Shown in pieces: positions 8,330-16,980 of a stretch of 64,000 nucleotides of DNA. The notes beneath the pieces were generated by a model, which was given only the letters and a program-made list of their open reading frames with translations, did not search any database and was not told the DNA's origin. A program made the position numbers and the translations under genes. The stretch is taken from NCBI GenBank assembly GCA_013138735.1, contig WTCE01000026.1, forward strand, positions 62,001 to 126,000, in the 5' to 3' direction. Positions within the stretch are counted from its first letter, which is position 1; each line of letters starts with the position of its first letter. Origin of the DNA: Crocinitomix sp. GTDB lineage: Bacteria > Bacteroidota > Bacteroidia > Flavobacteriales_D > Crocinitomicaceae.

Positions 8330-8337
8330 CAAAGATA
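8330..8337 (-). promoter_or_regulatory. -7 promoter element of rnpB
   Basis: Minus-strand TATCTTTG matches the bacteroidete consensus TAnnTTTG exactly and lies about 4-7 nt before the P1 helix that begins the RNA. Confidence 0.7.
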
Positions 8338-8371
8338 AACGGATTTAGAAATGTAAGGTTGGTTCTGAACG

Positions 8372-9460
8372 CTATTCTATGATAATTTGCTCGGTATATA
8401 CGCCATCCGCTTGTGTGATGAGGACAATATAACTGCCTGGGGCCAATTGTGAAACATTTAAAATACCTGACTTTTTAGTCCAAATATCTTGCATGCTGAT
8501 TGCACCTGTAAGCGAATAAATTTGAATGTTTTGAATTTCAGATTCACTAATAATATTAATGAAATCGGCGGATGGAACAGGGAATAAAGTAATATTTGGT
8601 TGATTAGTTGGTGATTCAGCAATACCAACATCACTTAGGTCACGATCTTTATACTCAACGCTTGTAATGGTTTCTGTCCCTCCAATATCCTGAGCAACTA
8701 CTTGCAGTACAGGAATCTTTTGATCTTCGGCCCACCAAGAGTAAACAACTTGACTTGGTGTTGGTAATTCAATCCACGTTGTAATTTCTCCAAATGAAAT
8801 GCGTAAAGAATCTGTAAAATCAAGAAAAGATTTTGTGCGGACTACTTCAAAAGTTCCAAAAGGTGTCGTCACTTCTCCCCAACCATCAACTTCTGAGGTT
8901 CTTTCTTGATGTCTTCTTAAAATCCCGTCAAATGCAGGATTTAAATCAACTTCAAAAAATGAAGTGGACTCCCACTCATCACCATAACTCATTGGTAATT
9001 CGTATTCTACATCAATTATTTCATTTTTGATTGGCACTTTGATTCCGGATATTTCTAAGCCTACACCAATAATTTCAACTTTATCTGTTTCAATTTTTGT
9101 AAAACCTACAGGATTTCCTATTGGAACAGCGTCCGTTTCTGGAAAGGCAAAATTTAATAAGGGCGTAAAATAATCTGCTTGATAATCGGGATCAAACCAA
9201 CCGTTATTGAAAATAATCTGGTAAAGTATATCTGCATCATCAATGTCAAAAAAAGTATCGATTCTTTGATCGGTCATGTTCAAAGCATCATAATTCCAAT
9301 CATAATCTGCTCCACTGGAAACAAAATCATATTCAAAATCACTAGAGACGCTAACAAGAACAGTGTCTCCGCCTTCTGGAAAATCAGACGAGGTAACAGT
9401 AATTTGACTAAATAATGGAATGCTCGCAACTAAAAAAGCGAATAGTAAACTGTTTTTCAT
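8372..9460 (-). CDS. T9SS type A sorting-domain secreted protein
   Basis: 362 residues. Signal peptide 1-18 (MKNSLLFAFLVASIPLFSQ), a beta-rich body with no family I recognise, and a C-terminal sorting domain of about 75 residues with the marks of T9SS cargo: ITLFPVPSADFINI, IQIYSLTGAI, LAPGSYIVLITQADG and a short final strand. It should pass the outer membrane through the type IX secretion system and be surface-attached or released. Last gene of the sigma-factor operon (12960 to 8372), 12 bp after the lipoprotein gene. Confidence 0.85.
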   Translation of the reverse strand: MKNSLLFAFLVASIPLFSQITVTSSDFPEGGDTVLVSVSSDFEYDFVSSGADYDWNYDALNMTDQRIDTFFDIDDADILYQIIFNNGWFDPDYQADYFTPLLNFAFPETDAVPIGNPVGFTKIETDKVEIIGVGLEISGIKVPIKNEIIDVEYELPMSYGDEWESTSFFEVDLNPAFDGILRRHQERTSEVDGWGEVTTPFGTFEVVRTKSFLDFTDSLRISFGEITTWIELPTPSQVVYSWWAEDQKIPVLQVVAQDIGGTETITSVEYKDRDLSDVGIAESPTNQPNITLFPVPSADFINIISESEIQNIQIYSLTGAISMQDIWTKKSGILNVSQLAPGSYIVLITQADGVYTEQIIIE

Positions 9461-9472
9461 GGTATGCTAATT

Positions 9473-10546
9473 TTACTCTAAACCTACAACAAATTTTCCA
9501 CCCATATTAGATAGGCTCAAAGAATCCGACATGCTATCATTTAAAAGCATGGCGTCAAAATCAATATCAAAAGCAACTAAAGGTAGTTCGCCTTGCCCTA
9601 AGGACACTAATTCAACATTTTCAATTTTTGCATTGCTCCCTTTGTTTCCAACTGCGCGATCAGAACTGTACCATTCTCCGTTTTTAAACATGGAAACAAT
9701 TACTCTTCCATAGTTGTATGTCTCAAATGGGTACTCTTCTTTATAAACAATTTTCATTTCCCAAATTTGTTTACCACCGTTAAAACGCACCAAACGATCC
9801 GTTTCACTTTGGTTACTATTTATATCCATTACACGGTGATTAATACGGTGAATACCTGTACTAATCGGGCCATCATAATTCTTATCTGTACCAACTAATA
9901 AACCATCAATATACCATTCATTAAATGGATATTCCCCCTCTGAATTTAAATGAATTGAATCCTCGCCTCCGAAACTTCCGAACATTGAAACCAATTCGCT
10001 ATTCTCAAAACCATTTTTAATTGTAAAATTGTATTGTTGAAGTCCAACATCACGAAACCGTCCTTTAAAGTGCAGGTATCCGAATTCATCTAATTCATGT
10101 TCTCCGCTATTTTTCACCTCTGGTCCACCTTCAGGCTCAAAGGTAAAGAAACCATCCTGTCCTCCTCCAAATGCACCAAAATCAAAACTAATTTTAGTCG
10201 GTTCATGCACCATAAACGGAACCGTTAATCCATTAAACACTTCTGTTCGACCAGCTGCCAAGGGCGTTTCTAATTGAATAAATTCAACTCTAATTTTTTC
10301 ATTATTAGTAACAGATTCCATTTCACCGTAATAGGATACAAGACCACTTTCATTCTTCACCCCTCTGTTCAACACAACAGATTCTAATCCTACGCTATAG
10401 TCTATTTCCACTCCGTCTATTTGCCCTTTAAGCGTGTAAATTGGATCGTTCCCCTCTGGCAATTCTGGTATAGGCGTTTTATTGCATGCTGTTAAAGCAA
10501 ACCCCACAAATATCAGTATGATATACCGCACTTTCATCTTCCTCAT
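9473..10546 (-). CDS. lipoprotein in sigma-factor operon
   Basis: 357 residues. Signal peptide with lipobox (FALTAC, Cys21) and then PIPELPEGNDP, so a lipid-anchored envelope protein. The rest is beta-rich with repeated short strand pairs and no recognised domain. The start overlaps the stop of the barrel/repeat protein gene by 4 nt (10543-10546), which implies translational coupling; an in-frame ATG at 10537 is an alternative. Function unknown; the context suggests an envelope protein under the control of the adjacent ECF sigma factor. Confidence 0.8.
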   Translation of the reverse strand: MRKMKVRYIILIFVGFALTACNKTPIPELPEGNDPIYTLKGQIDGVEIDYSVGLESVVLNRGVKNESGLVSYYGEMESVTNNEKIRVEFIQLETPLAAGRTEVFNGLTVPFMVHEPTKISFDFGAFGGGQDGFFTFEPEGGPEVKNSGEHELDEFGYLHFKGRFRDVGLQQYNFTIKNGFENSELVSMFGSFGGEDSIHLNSEGEYPFNEWYIDGLLVGTDKNYDGPISTGIHRINHRVMDINSNQSETDRLVRFNGGKQIWEMKIVYKEEYPFETYNYGRVIVSMFKNGEWYSSDRAVGNKGSNAKIENVELVSLGQGELPLVAFDIDFDAMLLNDSMSDSLSLSNMGGKFVVGLE

Positions 10547-12387
10547 TTTACAATTCTAAATAAATTATATTTTAATCCTATTGTTACATTTCGCTCATTA
10601 TCAAATACCGATTGGTAATCAGCAGAAATGTTATTATTTTGAAAATCTACGTCATTGGTACGATCAAACAGACCGTATTTCCCCGTAACCTGAATACTAA
10701 ACCTTCTATTTATTTGAAATTCATATCCTAATGATAAGCTTAAATCCAATTGATTAAGACCATCCGGTATTCCGTTATTACCATTTCTAATATCGAATTT
10801 GCTACCTAAATAAACATAATCATTACTCTCTTTATCACCTCTAAAGTTTGACGCTACATTTGAATGAGCACTAAGGACTCTAGATAATCCAATTCCAAAT
10901 CTTAATTTGTGCTTAGCCACAAATTCATAACTGGTATTTAAATTTAAGTTTAGGTAATACAATTGACGCACGTTGACCTTTACATAACGAGTTTCTTTTA
11001 GTGTATTCGGTAAATAAAATGCTGTCGTCTTTTCTTGTCTCAAATCTTCATGGTCGCTATAGTTCAACAATACATTTGCCCCAAATTCGAATTTTCTTAA
11101 TTTGCCATGCCCATTTCTATTATAAGCTAATCCGCCGTACATTCTATTTGTCCAAATGGGTGATTCTGAACCATAACCAATTCCTTTACCGCCACCAGCA
11201 AGTATTGAGAATGTATGTACGTTCCGCGTTTTTGGCGCTTCGATTGTTGCCAATAATGTATTTGGCATTTCCTTTGATTCAAATTCAATCAACGATCTTG
11301 GCAAAGCCAATCGATTAATAAAATAATGACCGGCTTCTGAACTATTATTCACTTCCGGCTGTTCAGGTCGTGGTTCTTGATTACCATTGTTCAATCCGAT
11401 ATTTTGATTCGCCAGATTATTCTCCATTCCTCTATCTAAAGGATTGTTAATATTCGTACCATCATTTATTTGTACTATTGGATTTGGACGAATCGCGTCT
11501 GGATTTACATCCTCAGGCATCCTATCTTGAATGTTCGCATTATTCGGCTCATCTGGATTAACGGCTGTATTATTCGCGTCATCCGAAGTTGCATTATTGT
11601 TTTCAGTATTGTTAGATTCATCACTATTATCTGCAACTAAGCTGTGATGTCCTAGTGCATTATTAATATCCAAATTGTTTTCATTGTCATCAGCGATCGC
11701 ATCAACAACATTCATTTGATCGTCATTCAATTGAACAAGCGCATCATTTTCATTACTCTGATTTTCGATAAGTTGCGCTAATCTATTTTCATTTAAATCA
11801 TTCAAGCCATTTGACATCCGTTGACCAGAAATTACATCACCTCCAATACTACCGCCATAAATGCCAAGCATTGAAATCAATAATAAAAGAGCTGCAGCTC
11901 CAGTCCATTTTGTAAAGAAAGATTTTTTATCAGCGTTATCCAACAAGGTTTTTGCCTCATTCCAATACGCCGAGTTATATTCATAGTGTAGGCCTTCATT
12001 TTCAAGCGCCGAATTAGCAGCACCCCAATAAACAGGATTATAACTTGCTTTTAATTCTTTTGACGCATCCATAAAAGCATCATCCATCTGCAAATCAGGC
12101 AAAGTAGCTTGCAAGGCTGCCCAATGTGCACTGCTATAAGTAGCACTTGCCTCAGTAGCGGCTTCTTGAAAAGCATCATCCATAAATGCATCACCCAGCG
12201 AAGCAGACGCCAAAGCGATACCCGCCGTTGTGCCAGATTGGTCAGCTGCATTACGGAACGCTTCATCTAAAGCATCATTTTCTAAATTTGCTTGAGCATC
12301 CTGCCAAAAAGAATTATCGTAAGAAGCATTTAAGTCCTCACTCATCTTTTTAAAGCTATCATCCATATGTTTATTCTCCTCGCTCAT
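10543..12387 (-). CDS. repeat/TM/outer-membrane-barrel protein, putative sigma regulator
   Basis: 614 residues with unusual architecture. Residues 8-152 hold 33-residue repeats beginning MDDxFxxA and continuing AxYxxxxWxxAxxxLE (8-40, 69-101, 101-133, and a partial unit 134-152). There is no signal peptide. A single TM helix lies at about 163-184. Residues 195-350 are Asn/Asp-rich and low-complexity, like a periplasmic spacer. Residues 380-614 show alternating amphipathic strands ending KYNLFRIVK, typical of an outer-membrane beta-barrel. It starts 3 bp after the ECF sigma gene. I infer that the cytoplasmic repeats restrain the sigma factor while the barrel senses the outer membrane; no classical anti-sigma domain is visible. 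Confidence 0.8.
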   Translation of the reverse strand: MSEENKHMDDSFKKMSEDLNASYDNSFWQDAQANLENDALDEAFRNAADQSGTTAGIALASASLGDAFMDDAFQEAATEASATYSSAHWAALQATLPDLQMDDAFMDASKELKASYNPVYWGAANSALENEGLHYEYNSAYWNEAKTLLDNADKKSFFTKWTGAAALLLLISMLGIYGGSIGGDVISGQRMSNGLNDLNENRLAQLIENQSNENDALVQLNDDQMNVVDAIADDNENNLDINNALGHHSLVADNSDESNNTENNNATSDDANNTAVNPDEPNNANIQDRMPEDVNPDAIRPNPIVQINDGTNINNPLDRGMENNLANQNIGLNNGNQEPRPEQPEVNNSSEAGHYFINRLALPRSLIEFESKEMPNTLLATIEAPKTRNVHTFSILAGGGKGIGYGSESPIWTNRMYGGLAYNRNGHGKLRKFEFGANVLLNYSDHEDLRQEKTTAFYLPNTLKETRYVKVNVRQLYYLNLNLNTSYEFVAKHKLRFGIGLSRVLSAHSNVASNFRGDKESNDYVYLGSKFDIRNGNNGIPDGLNQLDLSLSLGYEFQINRRFSIQVTGKYGLFDRTNDVDFQNNNISADYQSVFDNERNVTIGLKYNLFRIVK

Positions 12388-12390
12388 TGT

Positions 12391-12960
12391 CTACGCCCAC
12401 ATTTCTCTATTTTCTGAGAGTTTAATTTTATTCACCATTTCTCTTAACAATTTTCGTGCATTTGAAAGGTGCCATTTTGAAGTACCGTCTGAAATATCTA
12501 ATAAATTACCAATTTCTTTATGTGTGTATCCATCAATTACATATAAGTTGAACACTTTACGTGAAATGTCTGGAAGGCGTTTTAGTAAGCCCATTAAAAC
12601 ATCCATTTCTAATTTTGACCAAACACCATTTTCAACCGTAGTCACATGAATTTCTAATTCACGATCGGTTTCTTTTGAATCTACTAATTGAAGGTAATTT
12701 TTGTTTTTTCTAAATTCGTCAATAATTGTGTTCATCACAATTCTTCTTACCCACGCCTCAAAAGGCGTAGCTTCTTTTAACTTATCCAAGTTTTTACAAA
12801 TCTTGACAAAGCCTAAATTAAGAATTGAACGAGCGTCTTCCTCATTTCTATGGTAGCGCATACAAGTTGGCATTAATTTCACATAACACCACTCGTAGAG
12901 CTTCTCTTGAGCTCGACGGTCATTTTTCTTACAGGCCTCAATTATCTTGTGGTCAATCAT
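12391..12960 (-). CDS. ECF-family RNA polymerase sigma factor
   Basis: 189-residue group IV sigma factor. Region 2 spans about 10-85 (NLGFVKICKNLDKLKEATPF, WVRRIVMNTIIDEFRKNK) and region 4 about 120-175, with the helix-turn-helix seen in YTHKEIGNLLDISDGTSKWH followed by LSNARKLLREM. It would direct RNA polymerase to its own regulon from the cytoplasm. First gene of a tight operon: the next gene starts 3 bp downstream. The leader carries a GC-rich hairpin (12984-13009) and a 9-bp palindrome (13031-13061). Confidence 0.95.
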   Translation of the reverse strand: MIDHKIIEACKKNDRRAQEKLYEWCYVKLMPTCMRYHRNEEDARSILNLGFVKICKNLDKLKEATPFEAWVRRIVMNTIIDEFRKNKNYLQLVDSKETDRELEIHVTTVENGVWSKLEMDVLMGLLKRLPDISRKVFNLYVIDGYTHKEIGNLLDISDGTSKWHLSNARKLLREMVNKIKLSENREMWA

Positions 12961-12983
12961 ACGTTCACTTTTGTTGACAAAAG

Positions 12984-13009
12984 GACCAGCCGGGCAAGCC
13001 CAGCTGGTC
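12984..13009 (-). promoter_or_regulatory. GC-rich hairpin in leader of the sigma operon
   Basis: Inverted repeat GACCAGC/GCTGGTC with an inner GGGC/GCCC stem, unusually GC-rich for the surroundings, centred about 35 bp before the sigma start. The minus strand continues CCTTTTG, so it could act as an attenuator-like stem. A palindrome TTTATCATA/TATGATAAA lies further upstream (13031-13061) and could be an operator. Confidence 0.4.
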
Positions 13010-13129
13010 TGAATAAGTAGTTTGATTCACTTTATCATAATAAACCCATAACTATGATAAACTTCTCAATTAATATAACGGGAATTGTTAATTTAGGGTT
13101 GGTGAAAATCGCACTTTTTTTTTAAGTCT

Positions 13130-13615
13130 ATGTTAAAACTATATCTATTAAGGCACGGAAAGGCCGTAAACCCTGAGAAGTCGACGGATGACTTTAAACG
13201 AAAATTAAACAAAAAAGGTACGGCGCAAGCCAACCAAATCGGATTTATTTTCAAACGAGATGAATTTCAGGTTGATCAGATCATAGCATCTGGTGCTCAA
13301 AGAACGCAAGAAACTGCCGAAATAATGAATTATTATTTATGGAGAAAACCCATAATTTTTGATGACTCACTCTATTTGGCGAGCCGTGAAAAGATTCAAG
13401 CAGTGTTGCAAGAAAAAGCCAATGGTAAAAACATATTATTAACTGGCCATAATTTTGGCTTATCAGATTTTGTTAATTATTTGGTGGATGATCAGCTTGT
13501 AATGTCTACCGGCATGTTAGTGCAAATTAATTTTAACTTTGATGATTGGAAATTACTAGGTGCAAATACTGGCACGATTGAAAAAATAATTGAACCACAA
13601 GTACACTCTTTTTGA
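13130..13615 (+). CDS. histidine phosphatase family protein (SixA-like)
   Basis: 161 residues of the phosphoglycerate-mutase-like superfamily. The catalytic LRHGKA motif is at residues 7-12 (nucleophile His9); the second arginine lies in SGAQRTQET and the late histidine in LLTGHNFG. Small members such as SixA remove phosphate from phosphohistidine on histidine phosphotransfer proteins; other substrates are possible. Cytoplasmic. Its stop overlaps the ruvC start by 4 nt. Confidence 0.9.
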   Translation: MLKLYLLRHGKAVNPEKSTDDFKRKLNKKGTAQANQIGFIFKRDEFQVDQIIASGAQRTQETAEIMNYYLWRKPIIFDDSLYLASREKIQAVLQEKANGKNILLTGHNFGLSDFVNYLVDDQLVMSTGMLVQINFNFDDWKLLGANTGTIEKIIEPQVHSF

Positions 13616-14181
13616 AAAAAACCGTTGTCGATAAAATAATCTTGGGAATAGATCCAGGTACTTCTATTATGGGGTATGGAATTATTCATGTCCGCAACAA
13701 AGAATTAAGACTCATTACTTATGGCGTTATTCATCTCAGTAAACTGGCTACACATCCCGATAAGTTGAAACGAATTTTTGATCGGGTAGATCAGCTCATT
13801 TTAGAATATAAACCAGACGAAATGGCAATAGAAGCGCCCTTCTTTGGTAAAAACGTTCAGTCCATGTTAAAATTGGGAAGAGCGCAAGGCGTCTCAATTG
13901 CGGCAGCCTTAAACAGAAATCTACCTTTTGAAGAATATGCTCCGAAAAAGATAAAACAATCCATTACGGGAAGTGGTAATGCCTCAAAAGAGCAAGTGGC
14001 TGCCATGTTAATGCGTTTATTCAATTTAAAAGAACTCCCTAAACATTTAGATGCTACGGACGGTTTAGCTGCAGCAGTTTGCCATCATTTTCAAGGTGGT
14101 GTTGGTGAACATAATAAATCAAAATCTGGATCATGGAAAGCCTTTGTCTCAGATAATCCGAAACGCTTAAAGAAAAGTTAG
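13612..14181 (+). CDS. ruvC: Holliday junction endonuclease RuvC
   Basis: Resolves Holliday junctions with RuvAB in recombinational repair. 189 residues. The catalytic acidic residues are all present: Asp14 in LGIDPGT, Glu74 in MAIEAPFF, and Asp147 and Asp150 in HLDATDGLAAA. It begins at a TTG (13612) that overlaps the preceding stop by 4 nt; the leader MKKTVVDK fits the family. The sensor-kinase ATG follows directly after the stop codon with no gap. Confidence 0.96.
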   Translation: MKKTVVDKIILGIDPGTSIMGYGIIHVRNKELRLITYGVIHLSKLATHPDKLKRIFDRVDQLILEYKPDEMAIEAPFFGKNVQSMLKLGRAQGVSIAAALNRNLPFEEYAPKKIKQSITGSGNASKEQVAAMLMRLFNLKELPKHLDATDGLAAAVCHHFQGGVGEHNKSKSGSWKAFVSDNPKRLKKS

Positions 14182-16008
14182 ATGCTATACAGATATCTTT
14201 TCTTCCTTTTAATTTTTGGTTTGCCTCTCAATTCATTAGCGGGTGCCATTAATTATGACAGCTTATTAGTTATTGCTCAGAATTCAGATGACAGAGCCGA
14301 TTTTATTATAATCGAATCTGTTATTAGAACTGAAGAAAACGAGTATAGCACAGCGGCGGCTAAAGAACTTATTATATACTGTTCAAGTCGCACAAAGGAG
14401 TTGAACTTTGAGTTTTTGCATGGGCAATTTAGATTTCACGAATCTATCATTAACACGGTGCATGGAGACATAGGAGTGGCCATGCAAATGGTTAATGAGT
14501 CCTTGGTGATTTTTTCAAAGTATCATACAATAGAAGCTGCGCGTTGCTACAACACTATGGGTAGTATGACTGCAGGGCAGGGTGATTATGAAACAGCCTT
14601 AGAATATTTGAATAAAGCTGATCTTATCTGTGAACATTTTAAAGAGGCGCCTCGCTATTCGTATATGCACTGCGATAATTTACTTGTTACGGCCTATATC
14701 TATATTCTTGCCGAGGATTATGAAAATGCAATTATCTATATGGAGCAATGTTTGGATTTAGGTCTTAAAATTGGATATGACCTATCTGTTAATTCCTGCT
14801 ATTTAAATTTTGCAGATGTTTATCGGCTTCAAAAAAAGTTTCCGGAAGCTTTAGAAATGGCCGAACGATCAATTGATTTGTCACATGAAGCGGGTGCTTT
14901 AAATCTAGCATGCGTTGGACAGTACAGAAAAGGTCAGATCTATTATGACATGGGTAAGCCTGATTCTTCGCTTTATTATTACTATAATGCTGAAACAATT
15001 GGCCTTGAACAAAATATTAATTCAAGATTACTTGGTATTTATAAAGCCTGCACCCAAATTTATACAGAAAAAAAAGACTTTAAAAAAGCTTCAGAATATC
15101 AAGCCAGGTATATCAATCTTTCTGCAGAAGTTGCAGCCCAGGATCGAGATTCGCGCTTAGAAATGATGAACATTAAATTTAAAGTGGATGAAAAAATATC
15201 TCAAATTAATACGTTAGCCCTCGAAAATGATTACGAAGCTGATCGAAATAAGCTACTTACCATAGCCATTGTAATTACTGTTGCCGCCTCTGTCCTCCTT
15301 ATTTTTATCATTATTCTAATATTTAATCGTTATCGCCTAAATCGTAAAATCCAAATTGAAAGACAACAGAAAGAGATGTCTCACCACCAATTAACTTCTT
15401 TGAAATCGCAAATGAATCCGCATTTTACTTTTAACGCCTTGAACTCTATACAGGACCTGATTTTAAAAGAAGACTCGGAAGAATCGTATAATTATATCGC
15501 CAAATTTGCTGATCTGATCCGCAAAACTTTAAATCATTCGAGTCAAGAGTTTATTGAGATTGAGGATGAAATGGCTTCATTGCAATTGTATTTAGAGTTA
15601 GAGAAATTACGATTTGACAATGATTTAACGATTGAATTTGAGACCAACGGAATCAGCAAGGTATTAATTCCACCGTTACTCATTCAACCCTTTATTGAAA
15701 ACTCTATTAAACATGGCCTATTTCATAAAGAAGGCCCGAAACATTTGCGGGTACAATTTAAATTGAAAGAAGATTTGATTTGCACGATTAGTGATAATGG
15801 AATTGGACGAGAAGCCTCACAAGAAATACAAAAAAGACGGATAAAAAGCCATACTTCATTCGCGGTAGATTCGATTGAACAACGGTTTAAATTATTGCGA
15901 CAAATTTATGGTAATAATTTAGGCGTTACTTATATCGACCTAAAATCTGATCATAAGGCTGCAGGAACTACGGTTGTAATTAGTTTGCCATTTAAAAAAG
16001 CTGATTAA
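14182..16008 (+). CDS. TPR-containing LytS/YehU-type sensor histidine kinase
   Basis: 608 residues. Signal peptide 1-20, then TPR repeats to about 330 (for example YETALEYLNKADLICEHF, PDSSLYYYYNAETIG), one TM helix at about 358-380, and a His_kinase domain beginning QMNPHFTFNALNSIQD with phosphoacceptor His414. An HATPase_c domain follows (PFIENSIKHGL, ISDNGIGREAS, GTTVVISLPF). It should signal to the LytTR regulator encoded 41 bp downstream. Members sense envelope or nutrient cues; the ligand here is unknown. The start ATG abuts the ruvC stop. Confidence 0.95.
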   Translation: MLYRYLFFLLIFGLPLNSLAGAINYDSLLVIAQNSDDRADFIIIESVIRTEENEYSTAAAKELIIYCSSRTKELNFEFLHGQFRFHESIINTVHGDIGVAMQMVNESLVIFSKYHTIEAARCYNTMGSMTAGQGDYETALEYLNKADLICEHFKEAPRYSYMHCDNLLVTAYIYILAEDYENAIIYMEQCLDLGLKIGYDLSVNSCYLNFADVYRLQKKFPEALEMAERSIDLSHEAGALNLACVGQYRKGQIYYDMGKPDSSLYYYYNAETIGLEQNINSRLLGIYKACTQIYTEKKDFKKASEYQARYINLSAEVAAQDRDSRLEMMNIKFKVDEKISQINTLALENDYEADRNKLLTIAIVITVAASVLLIFIIILIFNRYRLNRKIQIERQQKEMSHHQLTSLKSQMNPHFTFNALNSIQDLILKEDSEESYNYIAKFADLIRKTLNHSSQEFIEIEDEMASLQLYLELEKLRFDNDLTIEFETNGISKVLIPPLLIQPFIENSIKHGLFHKEGPKHLRVQFKLKEDLICTISDNGIGREASQEIQKRRIKSHTSFAVDSIEQRFKLLRQIYGNNLGVTYIDLKSDHKAAGTTVVISLPFKKAD

Positions 16009-16049
16009 TTGCAAAACAAGACATACACGCATACAAAACAAGTTAACAA

Positions 16050-16808
16050 ATGACCATATACGACGCAATTATTGTTGATGACGAGAGAAGCGCAAGGGAG
16101 ATATTATCGGGATTAGTTGTACGTTTTTGCCCGCAACTGAAGATTGTGGATAAATGCACAGGATTAAAAGAAGCTGTTGAATCGATAAAAAAAAATAAAC
16201 CAGCTTTAGTTTTTTTGGATATAGAAATGCCGAATTATGCCGGTTATGAAATTGTTTCATTTTTTGAAGAAATAGATTTTGAAATTATTTTTGTGACGGC
16301 CTACGATCAATATGCGATTAAGGCCTTTGAAGTGTCTGCGGTAGATTATTTATTAAAACCAGTAACAATTGACCGCTTAAAGGCTTCAGTGGCACGTTTT
16401 GTTGAGAAACAAAAGCGAACGAATTCGCATAAATCTTATACGGCTTTAAAGGATAATATCAACAGTCCTATATTATCTAAAATTATTATTCCGCATTTAG
16501 GATCGCAAAAGATAATCCCCATTTCAACTATATTGGCTTTTGAGGCGAAGGAAGCTTATTCAACCATACACCTGTTGAACGGTGAAAAATATATGGTGAG
16601 TAAGAATTTAAAGCACTTCGAGAATTTATTGGAGGAAAATGGAACCTTTTTTAGATCGCATAAATCTTGGTTAGTCAATATCAGTCGTGTTAAAACCTAT
16701 TCAAAATCTCAATTAACGATCACTTTAGAAAATGATTTGAGTTGCAAACTGTCAAAATACAAGAAACCAAATTTTGAAGACCTATTCAAGAAGAATGCGG
16801 ACTTGTAG
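16050..16808 (+). CDS. LytTR-family response regulator
   Basis: 252 residues. Receiver domain at about 4-120 with acidic pair DDE near residues 10-12, phosphoacceptor Asp57 in VFLDIEMP, the threonine in VTAYDQYA and the lysine in LLKPVT. A LytTR DNA-binding domain occupies about 150-248 (ILAFEAKEAYSTIHLLNG, FFRSHKSWLVNISRV). It is the cognate regulator of the kinase just upstream and acts as a transcription factor in the cytoplasm. No target is evident, though the next gene (16981) is on the same strand 172 bp downstream. Confidence 0.96.
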   Translation: MTIYDAIIVDDERSAREILSGLVVRFCPQLKIVDKCTGLKEAVESIKKNKPALVFLDIEMPNYAGYEIVSFFEEIDFEIIFVTAYDQYAIKAFEVSAVDYLLKPVTIDRLKASVARFVEKQKRTNSHKSYTALKDNINSPILSKIIIPHLGSQKIIPISTILAFEAKEAYSTIHLLNGEKYMVSKNLKHFENLLEENGTFFRSHKSWLVNISRVKTYSKSQLTITLENDLSCKLSKYKKPNFEDLFKKNADL

Positions 16809-16980
16809 GAGTTTGGTATGAGGATTGCAATTAGGGTTTTAAGAATTCGTGTCTGTTCGGAAATGCACCGAAATTAAAAATGAACTTTTTAAGTCTGTTT
16901 CTGACCACGCATGAAGTAAAAACAAAATTGGGATGAACTCAATTTTAAGTATTTTAATTATCTTCGAAAAAAAAATAAAA

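Noticed and set aside
8098-8382. 94-codon plus-strand frame
   Set aside because: It lies inside the RNase P RNA on the other strand.
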